Source: Leuctra nigra
Lineage: Eukaryota > Arthropoda > Insecta > Plecoptera > Leuctridae
Assembly: GCA_934045905.1 (NCBI GenBank)
Contig: OW203769.1
Location: 22,785,705 to 22,849,704, forward strand
Length of the DNA stretch: 64,000 bases
Direction: 5' to 3'
A program made the translations under genes and the position numbers. Shown in pieces: positions 43,091 through 56,200 of this stretch. Within the stretch, counting starts at the first letter, position 1, and the number at the start of each line of letters is the position of its first letter. The notes under the pieces are model-generated. The model worked only from the letters and a program-made list of their open reading frames with translations. It made no database searches and had not been told where the DNA came from.

Positions 43091-43508
43091 GTGAATTCAG
43101 GCGCGTAGAGGAAAGGGGGGGGGGATTATCCCCACCACTCGAGCAGGCTGACCCCCCCCCCCCCCCCATTCACCATACAAAATTAAGTTTAGTGTTCGAG
43201 AATCAATTAAAAATTGTTTAAATTCTAAAAAAACGCCCTGCGGGTCAAAAAAGGGAGTTGTTTGTTGTAATTTGTGAAGTTAATATCCCAGAATCGATTT
43301 TAAAATGTTTATATTCGAAAAAATTACCTGCGAGGCAACAATTGGAGAGTTTTTGCTCCAGTTTGTGCATTTTAGTGTTTTGATGAAATTACTTTTAAAA
43401 TGTTTAAATTCTAAAAAAATGCCATCTGGAGCTCAAACTGGGGTCTTCGCCCCCCAGACACCCACCCCCCTCCATGATAAAAGTAGTTCCTACGCGCCTG
43501 GGTGAATT
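43090..43508. mobile_element. hAT-type MITE with perfect 8-bp duplication
   Basis: The element spans 43098-43500 (403 bp), begins CAGGCGCGTAG and ends CTACGCGCCTG. The 8-bp direct repeat GGTGAATT flanks it at 43090-43097 and 43501-43508. It carries the G and C tracts typical of this family. It is related to 20437-20766 by its ends. Confidence 0.88.
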
Positions 43509-44709
43509 GTTTTCGAGTCTCAATCAGGTTTCATCTTCTCTCCTCTCTTCTGTATCTCACTCCTACAACTTCTCCAATCAGAGCATCTCAACATCAATGA
43601 AAAACAAGGAGACTCTTGACTTCAAACTTTTCCCATTATGACTTTGACGCCGAGAGCTTTATTCGCTGTCAAACTTTGCTTGCTAGAACTTCATCATTAT
43701 CAACTATTCCAAAGATAATCTTCAAGCCCATCTTTTGTATAATTCATATAAAATATTTCATTGAATTGTCATTGAAGATTGTTTCAACTATCATGAGTGA
43801 GACTGTATACTGTGACGTCACTCACCCGCACGTCTGTTCCATGGTGTCAACTCGACTGCATCAGCTAGGTACAGACACGTTCACTGCATCTGCAACACAC
43901 ATTCATTGCTCTCAAATCTCATCGCAAATAATACATTTGGATTGGATTTATATTGGTATTTTGATTTATATCAGTTTTATGATTATCTTCGCTGTCGAAG
44001 TGATGCATAAATAAAATGTCTGGAATTATACAACAATCTCAATCTCGTAAAATCTTAATTTCTCAGGGGCTGGGCATAACTTTATGCCGGTATAGCATTA
44101 AAACTCCCAATATATCTATACCCATGATATTACCAAGTTAAAACTTGGTATTTTATCATTTTAAATGGCGATCTGAATAATTATATTCATAAAGATATGT
44201 CGGTAAAACATTGTAATAGCTAATATTGATATTGGTTTTTTCGTTCATAAAGTTATTCTTCTTTGTGAATCCCAGCCCAGGGGTTTTATACGTTTGAGCA
44301 TTGAAGTTGTCAACCGCAATAAGCATCATGCATTATTCACGGATACCGAACTACTTCAAAGTGGACTTTTGTAACAGTTATAAATACTCCAGGAACTTTA
44401 GTCGAATCTTCCGTTTCTCCTCCCTCATAGTACCAAAAGATTCATAATTTAGTGGTCTCAGTCATTCTTCTTCAACAATTACCCATTTTGTGTTAAATTT
44501 ATATAAGGCAACAATAGTCAGTTAACCTTTAACCTTAGTCTTGCAGCTGGGAGCTCACAAGAATGAGATATATATTTAAATCATGTTAATTTTATTCATA
44601 CGTTGTTCATGCGTCATCATTTTAATGACCAGAGAGCGATGTCTTAGTTTTGGAGGAATTCCTTATAACAAAAAGCAGATTATTTCATAAGTCAGGGCCG
44701 TTAAGGTGC
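43509..44709. other. AT-rich non-coding region
   Basis: A 132-codon plus-strand frame (43616-44014) has no recognisable domain and AT-driven composition; I do not call it a gene. On the minus strand, a start codon followed by a donor (TGCGG then GTGAGT, cut at 43826) could be an upstream exon of the PARG-like gene. A weak GGGCTGGG-ended inverted pair at 44069-44280 may be another MITE. Confidence 0.35.
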
Positions 44710-45177
44710 TGCAAGCGCGAGCGATTTTGCCGCTTGTTGCAGGCACTTTTTTGGATACGATTGGAGATAAAATGAGTTGACGAAATGATAAAAAAATTTA
44801 ATTGTGATAAGATAAATGACAAACATAGGATTATCACTTAGTAAATTTTTATTTTTTGGTTTGTTAATTAGAAATAATTAGTTGATTTTTGGTGAAAAAT
44901 TGTGTATTTTCTTGTGTCGCTGATTTTTTGCTTTGTTAATTAGAAATAATTAATTGATTTTTGGTGAAAAATTGTGTATTATCTTGCCTCGCTGGGTGCC
45001 GTATGAAATTTAATCTCAAAAATTGTGCCAAGTGATAACCCTAAGTTTGTCTTATATCTAATCATTATTCAACAATTTTGTTGAATAACCGGCTCCTAAT
45101 TAACAAGGCACGAAGCAAAAATGAAAAAGTGCTACTAATATACAATCAGACTGATCATGTGAATATGCTTTCAAAGT
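44710..45177. repeat. Dispersed repeat, copy 2
   Basis: This is the partner of 42091-42547 in the same orientation. It carries a short internal duplication of TTTGTTAATTAGAAATAATT, absent from copy 1. Confidence 0.65.
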
Positions 45178-45265
45178 TCCCTCGTCAAATGCAACCTGGT
45201 GATGCAATATCCTGGAGAGAAATAGAGCTAAATAATATTTGTACAACCAACAGACTTACATTAGG

Positions 45266-45485
45266 TACACTCGGCCAAACAAAACTTGAACGTTGACCAA
45301 ATTTGAATGACTGCTGGTCATGTCCCATAACCAATCAAATCTTGTTATTATCATTGAAATGTGAGGTCACCTAACCTACTAGAGTGAGACAATGAGATCG
45401 CTTAGACTGACTTCTGATGGTGCGATCTAACATTTATCAGCCTATCAGATTTATTGAACGTTCAAGTTTTGTTTGGCCAAGTGTA
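45266..45485. mobile_element. TA-flanked MITE, TACACTCGGCCAAAC family
   Basis: The ends TACACTCGGCCAAACAAAAC and their inverted counterpart, about 30 bp long through TTGAACGTT, are bordered by TA. An inverted copy is at 53119-53294, with shared interior (CATGTCCCATAACCAATCAA on this strand). Confidence 0.82.
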
Positions 45486-46199
45486 CATACATTGTAATTT
45501 AATTTAATCATGAAGTTTTCGGTTCCTTCAAGTATCTGTTATTATCTTTGTTATTATTACTCTTATTATCCATAAGTTTTTGTTCCTTATTAATGTCAAT
45601 CATGATGTCAATCAATAAATTCTCCATAGTCGTAATTTTACATATAGTAGTAAACTTTTCCTCTTATTCACATAATTACTTGATACTGTACCACTTATGC
45701 ATAAAATAAATGCCCTGAAAGTTTGCCAAATCTTGTCAGGGCCAAAGATGTTTCATTCCGGGCATTACGGGCACAATGACGAGTTATTTGATTGATTTGA
45801 TCTCCCGATGAGTCATTTGAACATTATGAGTCAGGAAGTGAGTCGCTAGAAAGTTTGTTGATGCATTGTTTTGGTTTCACGATGTCTTTGAAAGAGTTTC
45901 AACGGAAAGTTATTTTTAAAATCGCTTCTCGCTTTTGCCGCCTCATCGGCAGGTTGTCCTGATTCATGGAAATAGCTTGTTTGAAAGTTCAAAACAGAAG
46001 CAAGATTTGTGTCGTTTCTCTGAGATTTGTGTAGCTCAATGACATGTAAAGCTACTGCCCTATACTAGTATAGATTTATATGTCATTTGTGTAGCCACAT
46101 AATTGTAATGTGACTTGCGATGACTGTTTTCAATAAAAAAAAGTTACAAATTAAATCTCGACTGAGCGAAACATTGATAAATCTTCCGTCAGCAGTTAG

Positions 46200-46262
46200 A
46201 AGGACAGCAGCGGGAATCGAACCAGAGACGTCCCAGAAGGCCTGTCCAGAGCCAATTGCTCC
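46200..46262 (-). repeat. tRNA-derived SINE head
   Basis: On the minus strand, TGGCTCTGGACAGG (A-box-like) is followed by GGTTCGATTCCCGCTGC, an excellent pol III B box. The promoter spacing fits a tRNA-derived SINE. The right side is short. Confidence 0.55.
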
Positions 46263-46567
46263 TTTAAAATTAATTTTTAAAATATAAAATTATGATGCTA
46301 AATTAATTAAATTATATCGTTACGTGAAAATGCGTGCACGCTTTTGATATTTAGTAAAATCCCCTTTTAGCATCTCATCATCATTATAGGTACACTGATA
46401 TTGAAGCACAACTATGTATAATGACTATTATGAATAACTTAGGAAGAAACAGGTAAACGGTGAAGAGGTGAAGCAGCTGAAGAGAAGAGATGGATGTATG
46501 GAAGATCAACGACTCGATTGTTGAATACAGACCAATTGTGTACCTATTTTATGTGCTCAATAAATTA

Positions 46568-46568
<1 letters not shown>

Positions 46569-46637
<69 letters not shown>
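46569..46637. repeat. (ATT)n microsatellite
   Basis: About 23 uninterrupted ATT units follow GCTCAATAAATTACATT. It may be the tail of a retroelement. Confidence 0.95.
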
Positions 46638-47407
46638 GCCACCTCTTAGCCTATACCTAACAATACAATGAGTGACATTTTAGGGGTGACATAAAATGAG
46701 TGACACTCATTTTTTACTTTTTTTGAGTGTCATCCCGTTGTCAATAAAGATGTAATAATAATAATAATTTATTCAATCAAATGGTCATTCAAATGAATAT
46801 TTCAAACATAATATATACACCACTGTGCGAGTTCCATTTTTATCACTCATTATCAATTGAATATCCAATTATGTTAAACCACTTTACTTATTATTCCCTT
46901 TTACCCTTTGCAAGCTCTTTGAATGAATTTCATTACAGCAGACCGGACTCATTGCAGCGTTCTCTTCTCGTCTTTAAATATTGATTTGTTTCGCTAGACT
47001 TATGTTCTGCCAAACACAACTGCGTTGTAAATTTAGCTGTAAATCATTGATAACGATGCCCTAGACAACTAAAGTCGATAAACTAGATGATTAATCAACC
47101 AATCAATTTCGAGTGACAGTAATGTATCTTACTGTCGAACATCTGTTAATTTAATTTTTTCTTGAGCTTTGTAGACTTGTGGGGTCTCTTATGGGTATAA
47201 AGATGGACAAACTTAAATCTAAACTCATTTGAGTTCTCAATTGTAACTCGACATGCATTTTTTAAATGCATTTTCATGCATTTTTAAACGGAAATAAAAC
47301 CAAAACAGTTGAATTTTTGTATTTAAGCATTATTTTTGAAAATATTTTAGAATCATGAACATACGCTTAGTCAGAAATTAGCCCAAAATATCATTCATAA
47401 GTGAGGC

Positions 47408-47575
47408 AAAGTATTAACTTTCCTCGAAATAGTGCTAAGCAATTCAAATACTTTTTTTTTGAATTATTTTCCTTTCCTTTTCGTGTTTTTGAAAGTATTA
47501 ACTTTCCTCGAAATAGTGCAAGCAAATCAAAGACATTATTTTCATTATTTTCCTTTCCTTTTTCGGTCAAATTTG
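47408..47575. repeat. 84-bp direct duplication
   Basis: AAAGTATTAACTTTCCTCGA starts at 47408 and again at 47492, followed in both by ATTATTTTCCTTTCCTTTT. These are two diverged tandem copies in non-coding DNA. Confidence 0.75.
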
Positions 47576-48228
47576 AAATGCCCCCTCCCCCTTTCCCTGT
47601 GGACTCACATGAACAAGACAGTATATTGAAATGCCACCAGCCTTCTGCCTTTGAAAAACACCAGTGAGAAGAGAGATATAAACCAGTAGTTCTCAAACTT
47701 TCCTACTCCAAAAATCCCATTAAAATATATTTTATTGTCGCGGATACCCAAACCTTATTCATAACAATTTTTGCAATAATCACCTTTTTCACCATTGGTC
47801 AAAATATAAATTCCCCATTCACAAAGATTGTATAACTTTAACTCGGTGCATCGAAAATAATATGTGTGAAAATTGATTTCCATTATTTTCATTTTATACT
47901 CTGTATGTATTTTGGAGAAAACTGTTTTCGCAACCTCCTAGCGCTATTCGGGCCCGGCCCGCTCAGACCCGGGAAAATTTTGAAATTCTGAAGTGATTTT
48001 GGAACATTAATAAGTATAATAAGTATTTTTTTCACATTTTATGAAAATTAAAAAAATCATCCACTTCAAATTAGAAGAGAATGGGCGAAGAAGTAGGTAC
48101 TCACATTTCCGACACAAATGTATACCTAATATTTTTGATTGGGGTTTTATTTGAAATGTGTTCCTTGAAGAAACGAGAGGACTACCGTATAGTTTGAGAA
48201 TTTCTGATAAAAACGATTTCCGTCCGTT

Positions 48229-48448
48229 AAGCCCCATTTACACGGTAAAATTTCCTGTAAAATCTTTTCGTAAAATCTTTTACAGAAATAGAACATGTTT
48301 TATATCATAAAAGGTTTTACACAACCCTTTTACAAAACATTTTACGAAGATTTTACCATCAAATTGGCTTGTTTACACGGTAAAATTTCTTTTACGAAAA
48401 GATTTTATAAAAGATTTTACAGGAAATTTTACCGTGTAAATGGGGCTT
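48229..48448. mobile_element. Foldback MITE, AAGCCCCATTTACACGG family
   Basis: Inverted arms of about 45 bp start AAGCCCCATTTACACGGTAA and the interior has further GTAAAATCTTTT palindromes, so the whole unit folds on itself. It has the same outer end as 22991-23183. Confidence 0.8.
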
Positions 48449-49134
48449 TGCACGTCTTGTCAGTTGTCCGCATCCAATCCAAAAGTGTCAGCAAAAACAA
48501 CGGATTTCGCGCTAGCTCTATAGGTATTTACTTCCCAATCACTAATGGTTCTATCTGCTTTACGATGGATCCGATGATAATGAAGAGCGGCGGAGCTCAG
48601 ATTTCTGTCTCACAAGCGACGTCTAATAATAGACCGACGCTTCAGGCGCCGCGACGCTACACATGTGACGCGATGCGTTGGTTGACGATGTCGTGCAGTC
48701 ACGATTACGTCACCAGGCGAGAGTTTAACAAAGTCCGAGCTTTAAAAATAAAACTCTTCGTGTTCTAAAGAAACATAACGTTGCGTTCATATTTTTAGTT
48801 CATTATAGGTAGATGCATAAAAAACATATTTAGTATAACATTTTAAGGATTTTCTTAAAATAATTACTTTCATTTTGTGACTTTTTTACAGTCGGACAGA
48901 ATAATGCCTTTTTTTCTACAAGACTGGTGGTGCAGGGACACAAGTAAAAATTTCTTCTACAAATTATTCCTAGAAAACATATACAATTATCGATTTATTT
49001 TTTATCGTAAAGATGACATAAATAATTTATTATCCGCAGGGTGCGGCCTAGCTAAAGCTCATGCAGTGCAGAAAGCTAAAAGCACTCTAGAGCTTTTCGC
49101 CGAGGAGACTTTCATGACAGTTTAAGGCGATATA

Positions 49135-49205
49135 AAGTCCATTGAGCAGAGGCTTGAACCCTGTTGGGGAGGGCTGGACACCTGAGCCACAACTGTTTCA
49201 TAGCC
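49135..49205 (-). repeat. tRNA-derived SINE head
   Basis: On the minus strand, TGGCTCAGGTG (A box) and GGGTTCAAGCC (B box) are spaced as in a tRNA gene. The piece does not fold as a tRNA end to end, so I call it SINE-derived. Confidence 0.5.
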
Positions 49206-49469
49206 ATCGAAAATACTCTTGGAATTCGAAGTATTTTATAATCCCCACAACCTAGTTGAAGGTTCATCAGTAGGTATGTCAAGAACAAAACAGAATTATT
49301 AAATTAAGTAACGAAAATCATGTAGGTATATTAATTTAACAAAAACAAATTACAATTTATTGTTGTTTTGTGTTTGCTGCAATACTTGTGGCAGTTCAAA
49401 TAGATATCTCCTAACAAAAGAAGTATTCATATCAAACAGGTAATTTTCAAATAGATAAGATAATTTCCT

Positions 49470-50101
49470 TTAAGGTGGCTGTATATCACGTGACTTTATT
49501 TCTCTACATCCGATCAAAAGAAATAGTTACCTATGAGTACATACCTTACATCGTTCATGTTGAGTAATCCAAGGTGATTTATGAAGGAAATTCACTGCAT
49601 ACTTGAGCTTATCAATATTTGCAGTCAATATTATTTAATTTTGCAGTGGTTTTATAATAAAAACAACACAAATATCGTGTATACGTACGCGTGTGAAGAC
49701 TGTCAAAACCAAGTGCTGTTCGTTTAATCATTACATTCATAATAGTGGATATAATTAATACCTCAACATTTCACTGGAAAGACGAAGAATGAGCGCATGT
49801 TATACATTCTGATATTGCGTCAGGTTTGTGATGCATATTATATGCCTTTTTATTAGAGTAATGTTTATTACTCGTAACTCGTAGAATTTCCTTCAACTTC
49901 AGGTCTTGGGTTGAGAATATTTAGGTGCAAGGAAGTAAAATCATCTAATATGTTATTTTCGCAGTTCTTTTCTGCGTAGATTAGTTCCAACTGATGTGTC
50001 CTAACTTATCTGATGTGAGAAGTATTTGCTGAACTGAACCCTTCCAACTGAAAATGTGTAGCTTTTTGGTTGAAAAGTCACGTGATATACAGCCACCTTA
50101 A
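49470..50101. mobile_element. TTAA-flanked MITE, copy B
   Basis: This is an inverted copy of the element at 9833-10452, with ends TTAAGGTGGCTGTATATCAC and GTGATATACAGCCACCTTAA and TTAA on both sides. Its ends are better matched to each other than in copy A. Confidence 0.84.
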
Positions 50102-52430
50102 ATTTTAATATTTAATCCGGGGTCTTTCGCCTCAAACAATTACTCAACCTTCGAGTATCAATCGAATTCCATTCCTTTTTGGCGTTTTTCGTTCCAAAAG
50201 AAAACCAGTCTTCGTTTAATGAGCAAAGAAAACTGAAATAACAGTTCAAATAAATTATTTGCTTTGAAACAAAAACGCTCCCAAAATTGTGGTATGGTAT
50301 TATATTATATGTTATACACGGATAAGTTAGATCATCTCGTGAATGTGATGGATGTAATATTCAACAGAGAGGTCACGTGACAGTGATCTTCATGATTGAT
50401 GTCATCGCATTTCATTCATAGCTATTTGAATGGACGTTCCAACCATGTCCCACTTGGCACTTGTTTAGTCGTTTTCAACTTCTTTTCTTTGTCTTGATCC
50501 CAAACAAACTTCCAACGCCTCAACGGCATTTTAGAAGTGCGTTTAAACATGCTAAGTTTTCAGATAAACCTGTTAATTGTTTGCTCTAAACAAATAAATG
50601 TCGAAAATATTTATATTTCGCGGTATTTTTAACCAATCAGCTGGAGTCAGTCTTTTGCCAATATCATGACTATTTACAGTACGGGAGGGCACGATTATAA
50701 TAGTTTTATAAATTTTAGTCGACATTCTAGTCCAGGTTTTCGTATTAAATGTCATTTTCAAATTTAAATCATTAATTTTATCGCCTGGCTATTGATGGTT
50801 TTATTGTTTATCAATAAATAAGACTTCGTTGATCAATAAGTAGATACATCTTGAGACGACTGCGACTGCTAAAACCATATTTAATAAGCCTATTTCAGCA
50901 CAAAGCTATAGGACAACCATTGAATAACATCAATTAAAGAATACGATGATGGATTACTTGAAGGATTTCAATTAAAAAATTATATTTATTATTTTATTAG
51001 TTGATCAAAAAGAAACCCCAAAACGATTTTTAAAAACTAAAGCTACAACTAATTGAAGAATGTGCTTGCAGCTAGATCAAAATGGATTATTGAGATGAAT
51101 TTATATTATCCGTAATAAATTCGAATATTTCAATAGATGTTATCTTCTCCGGAAAATGAGGTGAACGTACCCCGAAACAATACTTCTCGCAATACACGTG
51201 GACTTTCACAACAACTTTTGAATGACACGATAGAAACGTTCCACTGCGCATGCAAACACGCATCACTTCTCGTGTTTCACGAGATTTCAACTCCAGAACA
51301 ACAGAACAGCGAGCGAGACACGAAGCCGAGACCTCGAGTTCGCTAGCGTGTAGACAAACACTAGAGTGTTAGAGTTAATTATCACTTTACCAACAATATC
51401 ACGATAAACCCGCAAGTACAGCTATTAGTTGATAAGTCAACATAGGCTTAGGTCGACACACAAACCGTGACAGCAAATGTATGACAAGTCTAATCTTTAC
51501 ACTTTACGATGCCAAGGAAAATGAAAAAGTATCGCTAAAGCATACGAGTTTACACTCAATTCACCTTTGACCATTTCAATTTTGCAGCCAAAGAAACTGA
51601 ATTTTTAATGAAAATCTGCTGCTAGAATTGAAATTTTGAATATAAAATATTATCTTTATTATAAAATCATTAAGTGCCGGTTTTTCAATACCCGGTTACA
51701 ATAAATGACATTTATTTTAATTTGTTTATTTGAAAGCGTAACGCTTTTTGAGTTTTTGCAATACACATTTTTACACAATAAAAATTACATAAATGATGTT
51801 TTTCATGTCAATCTAGTCACATTTAAATAAACAACTATAACAATTTAAAATCATTGTTGCCATGGCAATACAGTCCTAATCAACTGTTTAAAATTTAGAG
51901 GAGTATTCATAAACCAACCATTTAAGTAATGTATAAAATAACTAGGAAAACGCTCAGTGTAACGCGTTGATGAGCGAGCACAGAACATGCAACATCCCCA
52001 TAGTAACGATGCACGACACGGCACAAGACGATTTTCTCTGCAATTTTTCAATCTCCATAATACTCTGGATGAATAACAGATCCATTGTGTCGTGAAGTCT
52101 TACCTACATACCTTCTCCAGAAATCTCTTGTAACATCCCATTCTAAACTCGTAAAATTACAATTAATACTTGACTGATTGGGCTTACAATATGTAAAATT
52201 TAATATTAAGTTGGTCTTGATCACCATGCAAAATTTGAACTTAATGTGAACATTTTTATTGTCGACCAATCAGAAGACATTATTTAAACTTAAACCAATT
52301 AGAGGATTTGGCCTTCGTACTGCATCCGATTTTATGCGCTAGCTCAAAAATGCTTTCATTTTACTGTACATTGTGGATAGCTTGGCTGCTCTACAGGCCT
52401 TGCCTTGGAACAGAAGCTTAAAGAAGGCAG
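50102..52430. other. AT-rich region without a supported gene
   Basis: I read both strands and found no splice-consistent coding series. A patch of higher GC at 51240-51345 has a short frame only. Confidence 0.4.
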
Positions 52431-52439
52431 GGATGACAA

Positions 52440-52950
52440 TTTAGTATACATTTTTCAAGATTATGGAATAAAATGACCTTAAAATGACAAAACTTTTGAA
52501 AATAACGACAGATTAGACTGAAAATTGGCAAAAATATCTAAAATGTTGGTACCAATGACCACGCGAAGTTTCAAGTTGATCGGTCAATCTGTTCTAGTTT
52601 AAATTACAAAAATCACCGTAAAAATGGTTTCAAATTTGAACCAATGGGAGGATTTGGCTGAAATTTATTATGATTGGGTAAATTGTTGGTTGAAATGACT
52701 TTGCTAAATTTCAAATTGATCGGAACAACCAATCGAAAGATAATTTTTTTTAAATTTGAACCAATCACAGGAGCCCGTTCAAAAACGATCCCAGGGACCT
52801 CATAGATTACGTTAGTATGTGTACAAAATTTCAGATCGATTGCTTGAGCGGTTTGACCTGGGCTGTGACCACACAAAAAAAACAACAAAAAAACACACAG
52901 AGAAAGTGCCATAAGAGTACCGTGGTGACGCTCGCTACGCTCGCTCAATT
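52440..52950. repeat. Dispersed repeat with amphipathic 'CCAATGGGAGGA' phrases
   Basis: Phrases such as AATTTGAACCAAT, AGTTTCAAGTTGATCGG and CTCGCTACGCTCGCTC recur within and elsewhere (56700-56775 has GTGCCATAAGAG and a CTCGCTATACTTGCTC end). This looks like the 3' part of a dispersed element of unknown class. Confidence 0.45.
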
Positions 52951-53118
52951 ATTCGATATTTCCAATGGTATAATGAATGAGCCTATGACAATCAGTCTTC
53001 TTTTTCCCGCTTTCTTTCCAAGGAGAATTCGGATCGAATTCAAAAGCGAGCCCCATGAAGTACAAATAGACATGGAATTATTAAGAAATATATTTGTGTG
53101 GAAACTCTAGCCAATAGG

Positions 53119-53294
53119 TACACTCGACCAAACAAAACTTGAACGTTCAATAAAACGGATACGCTGATAAGATCGCACCATCAGAATTCTGGACCTCACA
53201 TTTTAATGATAATAACAAGCTTTGATTGGTTATGGGACATGACCAGCAGTCATTCAAATTTGGTCAACGTTCAAGTTTTGTTTGGCCGAGTGTA
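53119..53294. mobile_element. TA-flanked MITE, inverted copy
   Basis: The ends TACACTCGACCAAACAAAAC and GTTTTGTTTGGCCGAGTGTA are bordered by TA. The interior is an inverted, shorter version of 45266-45485. Confidence 0.82.
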
Positions 53295-56200
53295 CATGTA
53301 TGAAAATTTGAATGAAACACTCTACACAGTCTAATGTCTCTACACTACATCACCACACCGACACCATAAACTTTTAACGTTAAAAGTCCATGCCTACACC
53401 ACTATTAAATCAGCAATTTTGTTTTTGTATAAGATAAGCTGAAAAAAGGAAAATGGGGCCTCTGGCATATTATAAATATTCTTTTCACGTTTAATCTCAT
53501 TCTGATAGAAAAAAATGTCTACGATGGCGCATGTAACATATTTTCACACTTTTCAAAATGTCCCGGATTCTTTTGTGCGGGTCCAAAAACGACTAATGTA
53601 CCACTTGATATCATAATGTTACTAACTCTCTATAACAAAAGATGAAGAATAATGACATCACTGCTAGTGCATGAATGTATAAATATCTAATAGGAATGTC
53701 TGCTACCACAAATAACTTGCAACAATGACATAAAGCATGATATCAAATCGCTATTTCCGCCGACCCTATTGGAAAGTGTCACTTTGGCTTACAACAATTA
53801 CACTGGCAACAAAATATGTTTATAATTCTTATAGCATTGGAAGCTTCGGCAACTAAATCACTTCCAAGTGTAAGGACATTTGAGTAAGTATTCAAAAATA
53901 GAACGTTTTCGTAAACTTCGTTCTATGTGAACCATGTGACATTTACGAGTTTACGCTTTGAACTTTAACACAGGCTAGGCGTGAGCGAGCAGTCGGAAAT
54001 CCTTATTCGGACATTATAGTTCCATGTTCACATAGTTCCAATTGCTTTCGAACAAATTGATTTATGAACCAGTTAATAAGTTCCCTTGTCAACTTATAAC
54101 AGAAGTTCCTAGCACTTATACTTGTTAAACAGGATTGATGAGATTTACAGAGGGTAAATATTTTAACTATGTAGTATGTACTATCATAAGCAAAAGCTAA
54201 CAAATGTGTTCTGAAACTGAAATTGAAAAATCTCAAGTGTCACTAGAAGTAAACTAGACACTAGAACTATAGAAGTAATGAAGGAAAATCGAGTTTCAAG
54301 TGTTTCGTGCTGTCATCAACTGTTGTACTTCGGTTTACCAACAAAAATATACTACCTATTTTTCTCCATACACCCACCGTGGCCATGTTCTCAAAAGTCT
54401 TATACATTTATGAGTAAGAGCAAAAGACAAAAAACATTATTGGAACAATTACTTTGAAGTCAAACTCTAAAATGACTGGAGTCACTCAATGTACTAAACC
54501 AGTCCCATTTAAAAATGCAATTTAAAATTATAGATATTAAGACTCATCAGGAAAATTAAAAAAAAAGTAATGAACGTTACTATTCAGAAGTGAATGAAAG
54601 TTTAATTTTGAACACTGTAAAAACACAGCAACAAGAATATCAATATTAGGTAACTTATAATTTTTGAATGTATTTCTACAAATCTATCATCTATCAATCC
54701 CTGCAATTATCTACAGTGTACCGATAAGTACAACGTCGCTGTTGTCAAACTTACTACCGATTAATCCTAATCTAAAGCCAGCGAAAGTCAGTTGTATCAA
54801 GAAGTGTTAGAAACGGCAACACGGAAATGAAACAGACATAGCAAGAGACTGAACGACGTCCACAAGGAAGCGTCGCGATGCTTACCGACGCCCGACGGTC
54901 GACGACGCTGTCACGGTACTAATATAGCCGCATCGACGTCGTATAGTCGGGTCGCGGTGAACTTGAGAGGCGAGTCGGCGCATTGGCGACGTCGTATAGT
55001 CGGGTCGCAGCGAACTTGAGAGCCGAGTCGGCGCATTGGCGACATACTACAGCTGATCGTGACATTTGGAACAAGTGGGTCGCAGTTAGTCGCGACTGGA
55101 GTATATATTATTTACAGGTAACAAATAATAGAACGCTTATAGTCGATAATACTTCCAGAAATGTACGATTCTTATGTACAAAATTTCCTAAATATTTATG
55201 AAAATGCATTAGCTATGGAATGTAGATGACATTTGTGACATTTAATCGTGATCTGCTTGTTGCATACTGCTGCGAAGTAAGTTATTTTAATTGAAATATT
55301 TAAAACCACAAAAAAAACATATAAAGGCGGCCACCTGTTTCAAAACGGCTTATCCGATATTCTGTGTCTCCATGATTTGAAAAATTAAAATACAAATTAT
55401 TTTACCTCTCTTATCAAACTGGAGTAATTAAAGTGTCTTTTGTACCCCTGCCGCGAAAAAGCCAAACAAAAAATCTAAAATTTTCGACCATGGGAACACA
55501 GATGTACTATTTATCTATAATTCATGAAATTTTGCAAACAATCGGTCGAGCCGTTCAGGAAAAATAAGAGTGCGTGTTAAAAACATAGCTTTCACTCAAT
55601 CTAGTGAGATTTGCGATTTTTTAATTTCGTATAACGCAAGTAATGTCGCAATGGGACAGAACTACCTGCGAAAACCTGTGTATAGTTGAGTTTTTCTCTA
55701 TATACCTATTTGAAAGTTTCCATTGATTTCCACTCAGAATTTGCACAATGGAGCTTGACTAGGAACAAGTGTTTGTTTTGGCAGGTTGTAAATTTATAGA
55801 GATGAGCCAGGTATCAAGTTGGGGCAGGGAGGGCGATTTTTACAACTGTGCATTGATGCCAAATACCACACATTTGAGAGGTTTAGAAAGATGTCCTTCC
55901 CCTTTCCATATTTTAAGAAACATTTGGCCATATTTGACAACAGGGGAGTGTTGGGATTTGGAGATCATAAAACACGGCCTGTAGCCGAGCATGTATCTTG
56001 TTAGAAAGTGTCATGTTTTTGAGCCATTGACAATGGATGAATGGCCTTTGACTGGATACCGCGTTTGCCGATATAGGTATAGAGAGAAAAACTCCACTAT
56101 AAAACATCATCTGTGAGAACATAAATAAAAAATAATAAATAATGTGCTTAGAATAAGACTTTCCAAAATGCTCTTATAAAGAGAGAATATTGAATAAACT

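Noticed and set aside
43616..44014. 132-codon plus-strand ORF with hydrophobic end
   Set aside because: It is AT-driven composition, has no splice or domain support, and lies between repeats.
48295..48768. 157-codon plus-strand ORF
   Set aside because: Its first third is the arm of a foldback MITE (FYKRFYRKFYR), so the frame is a by-product of the inverted repeat.
46200..49205. True tRNA genes at the A-box/B-box sequences
   Set aside because: The segments have pol III boxes but no complete cloverleaf with paired acceptor ends; SINE heads explain them better.
54983..55201. ORF with RAESAHWRHTTADRDIWNKW
   Set aside because: It faintly resembles a retroelement polyprotein end, but it is short and includes a local duplication; not enough to call an element.
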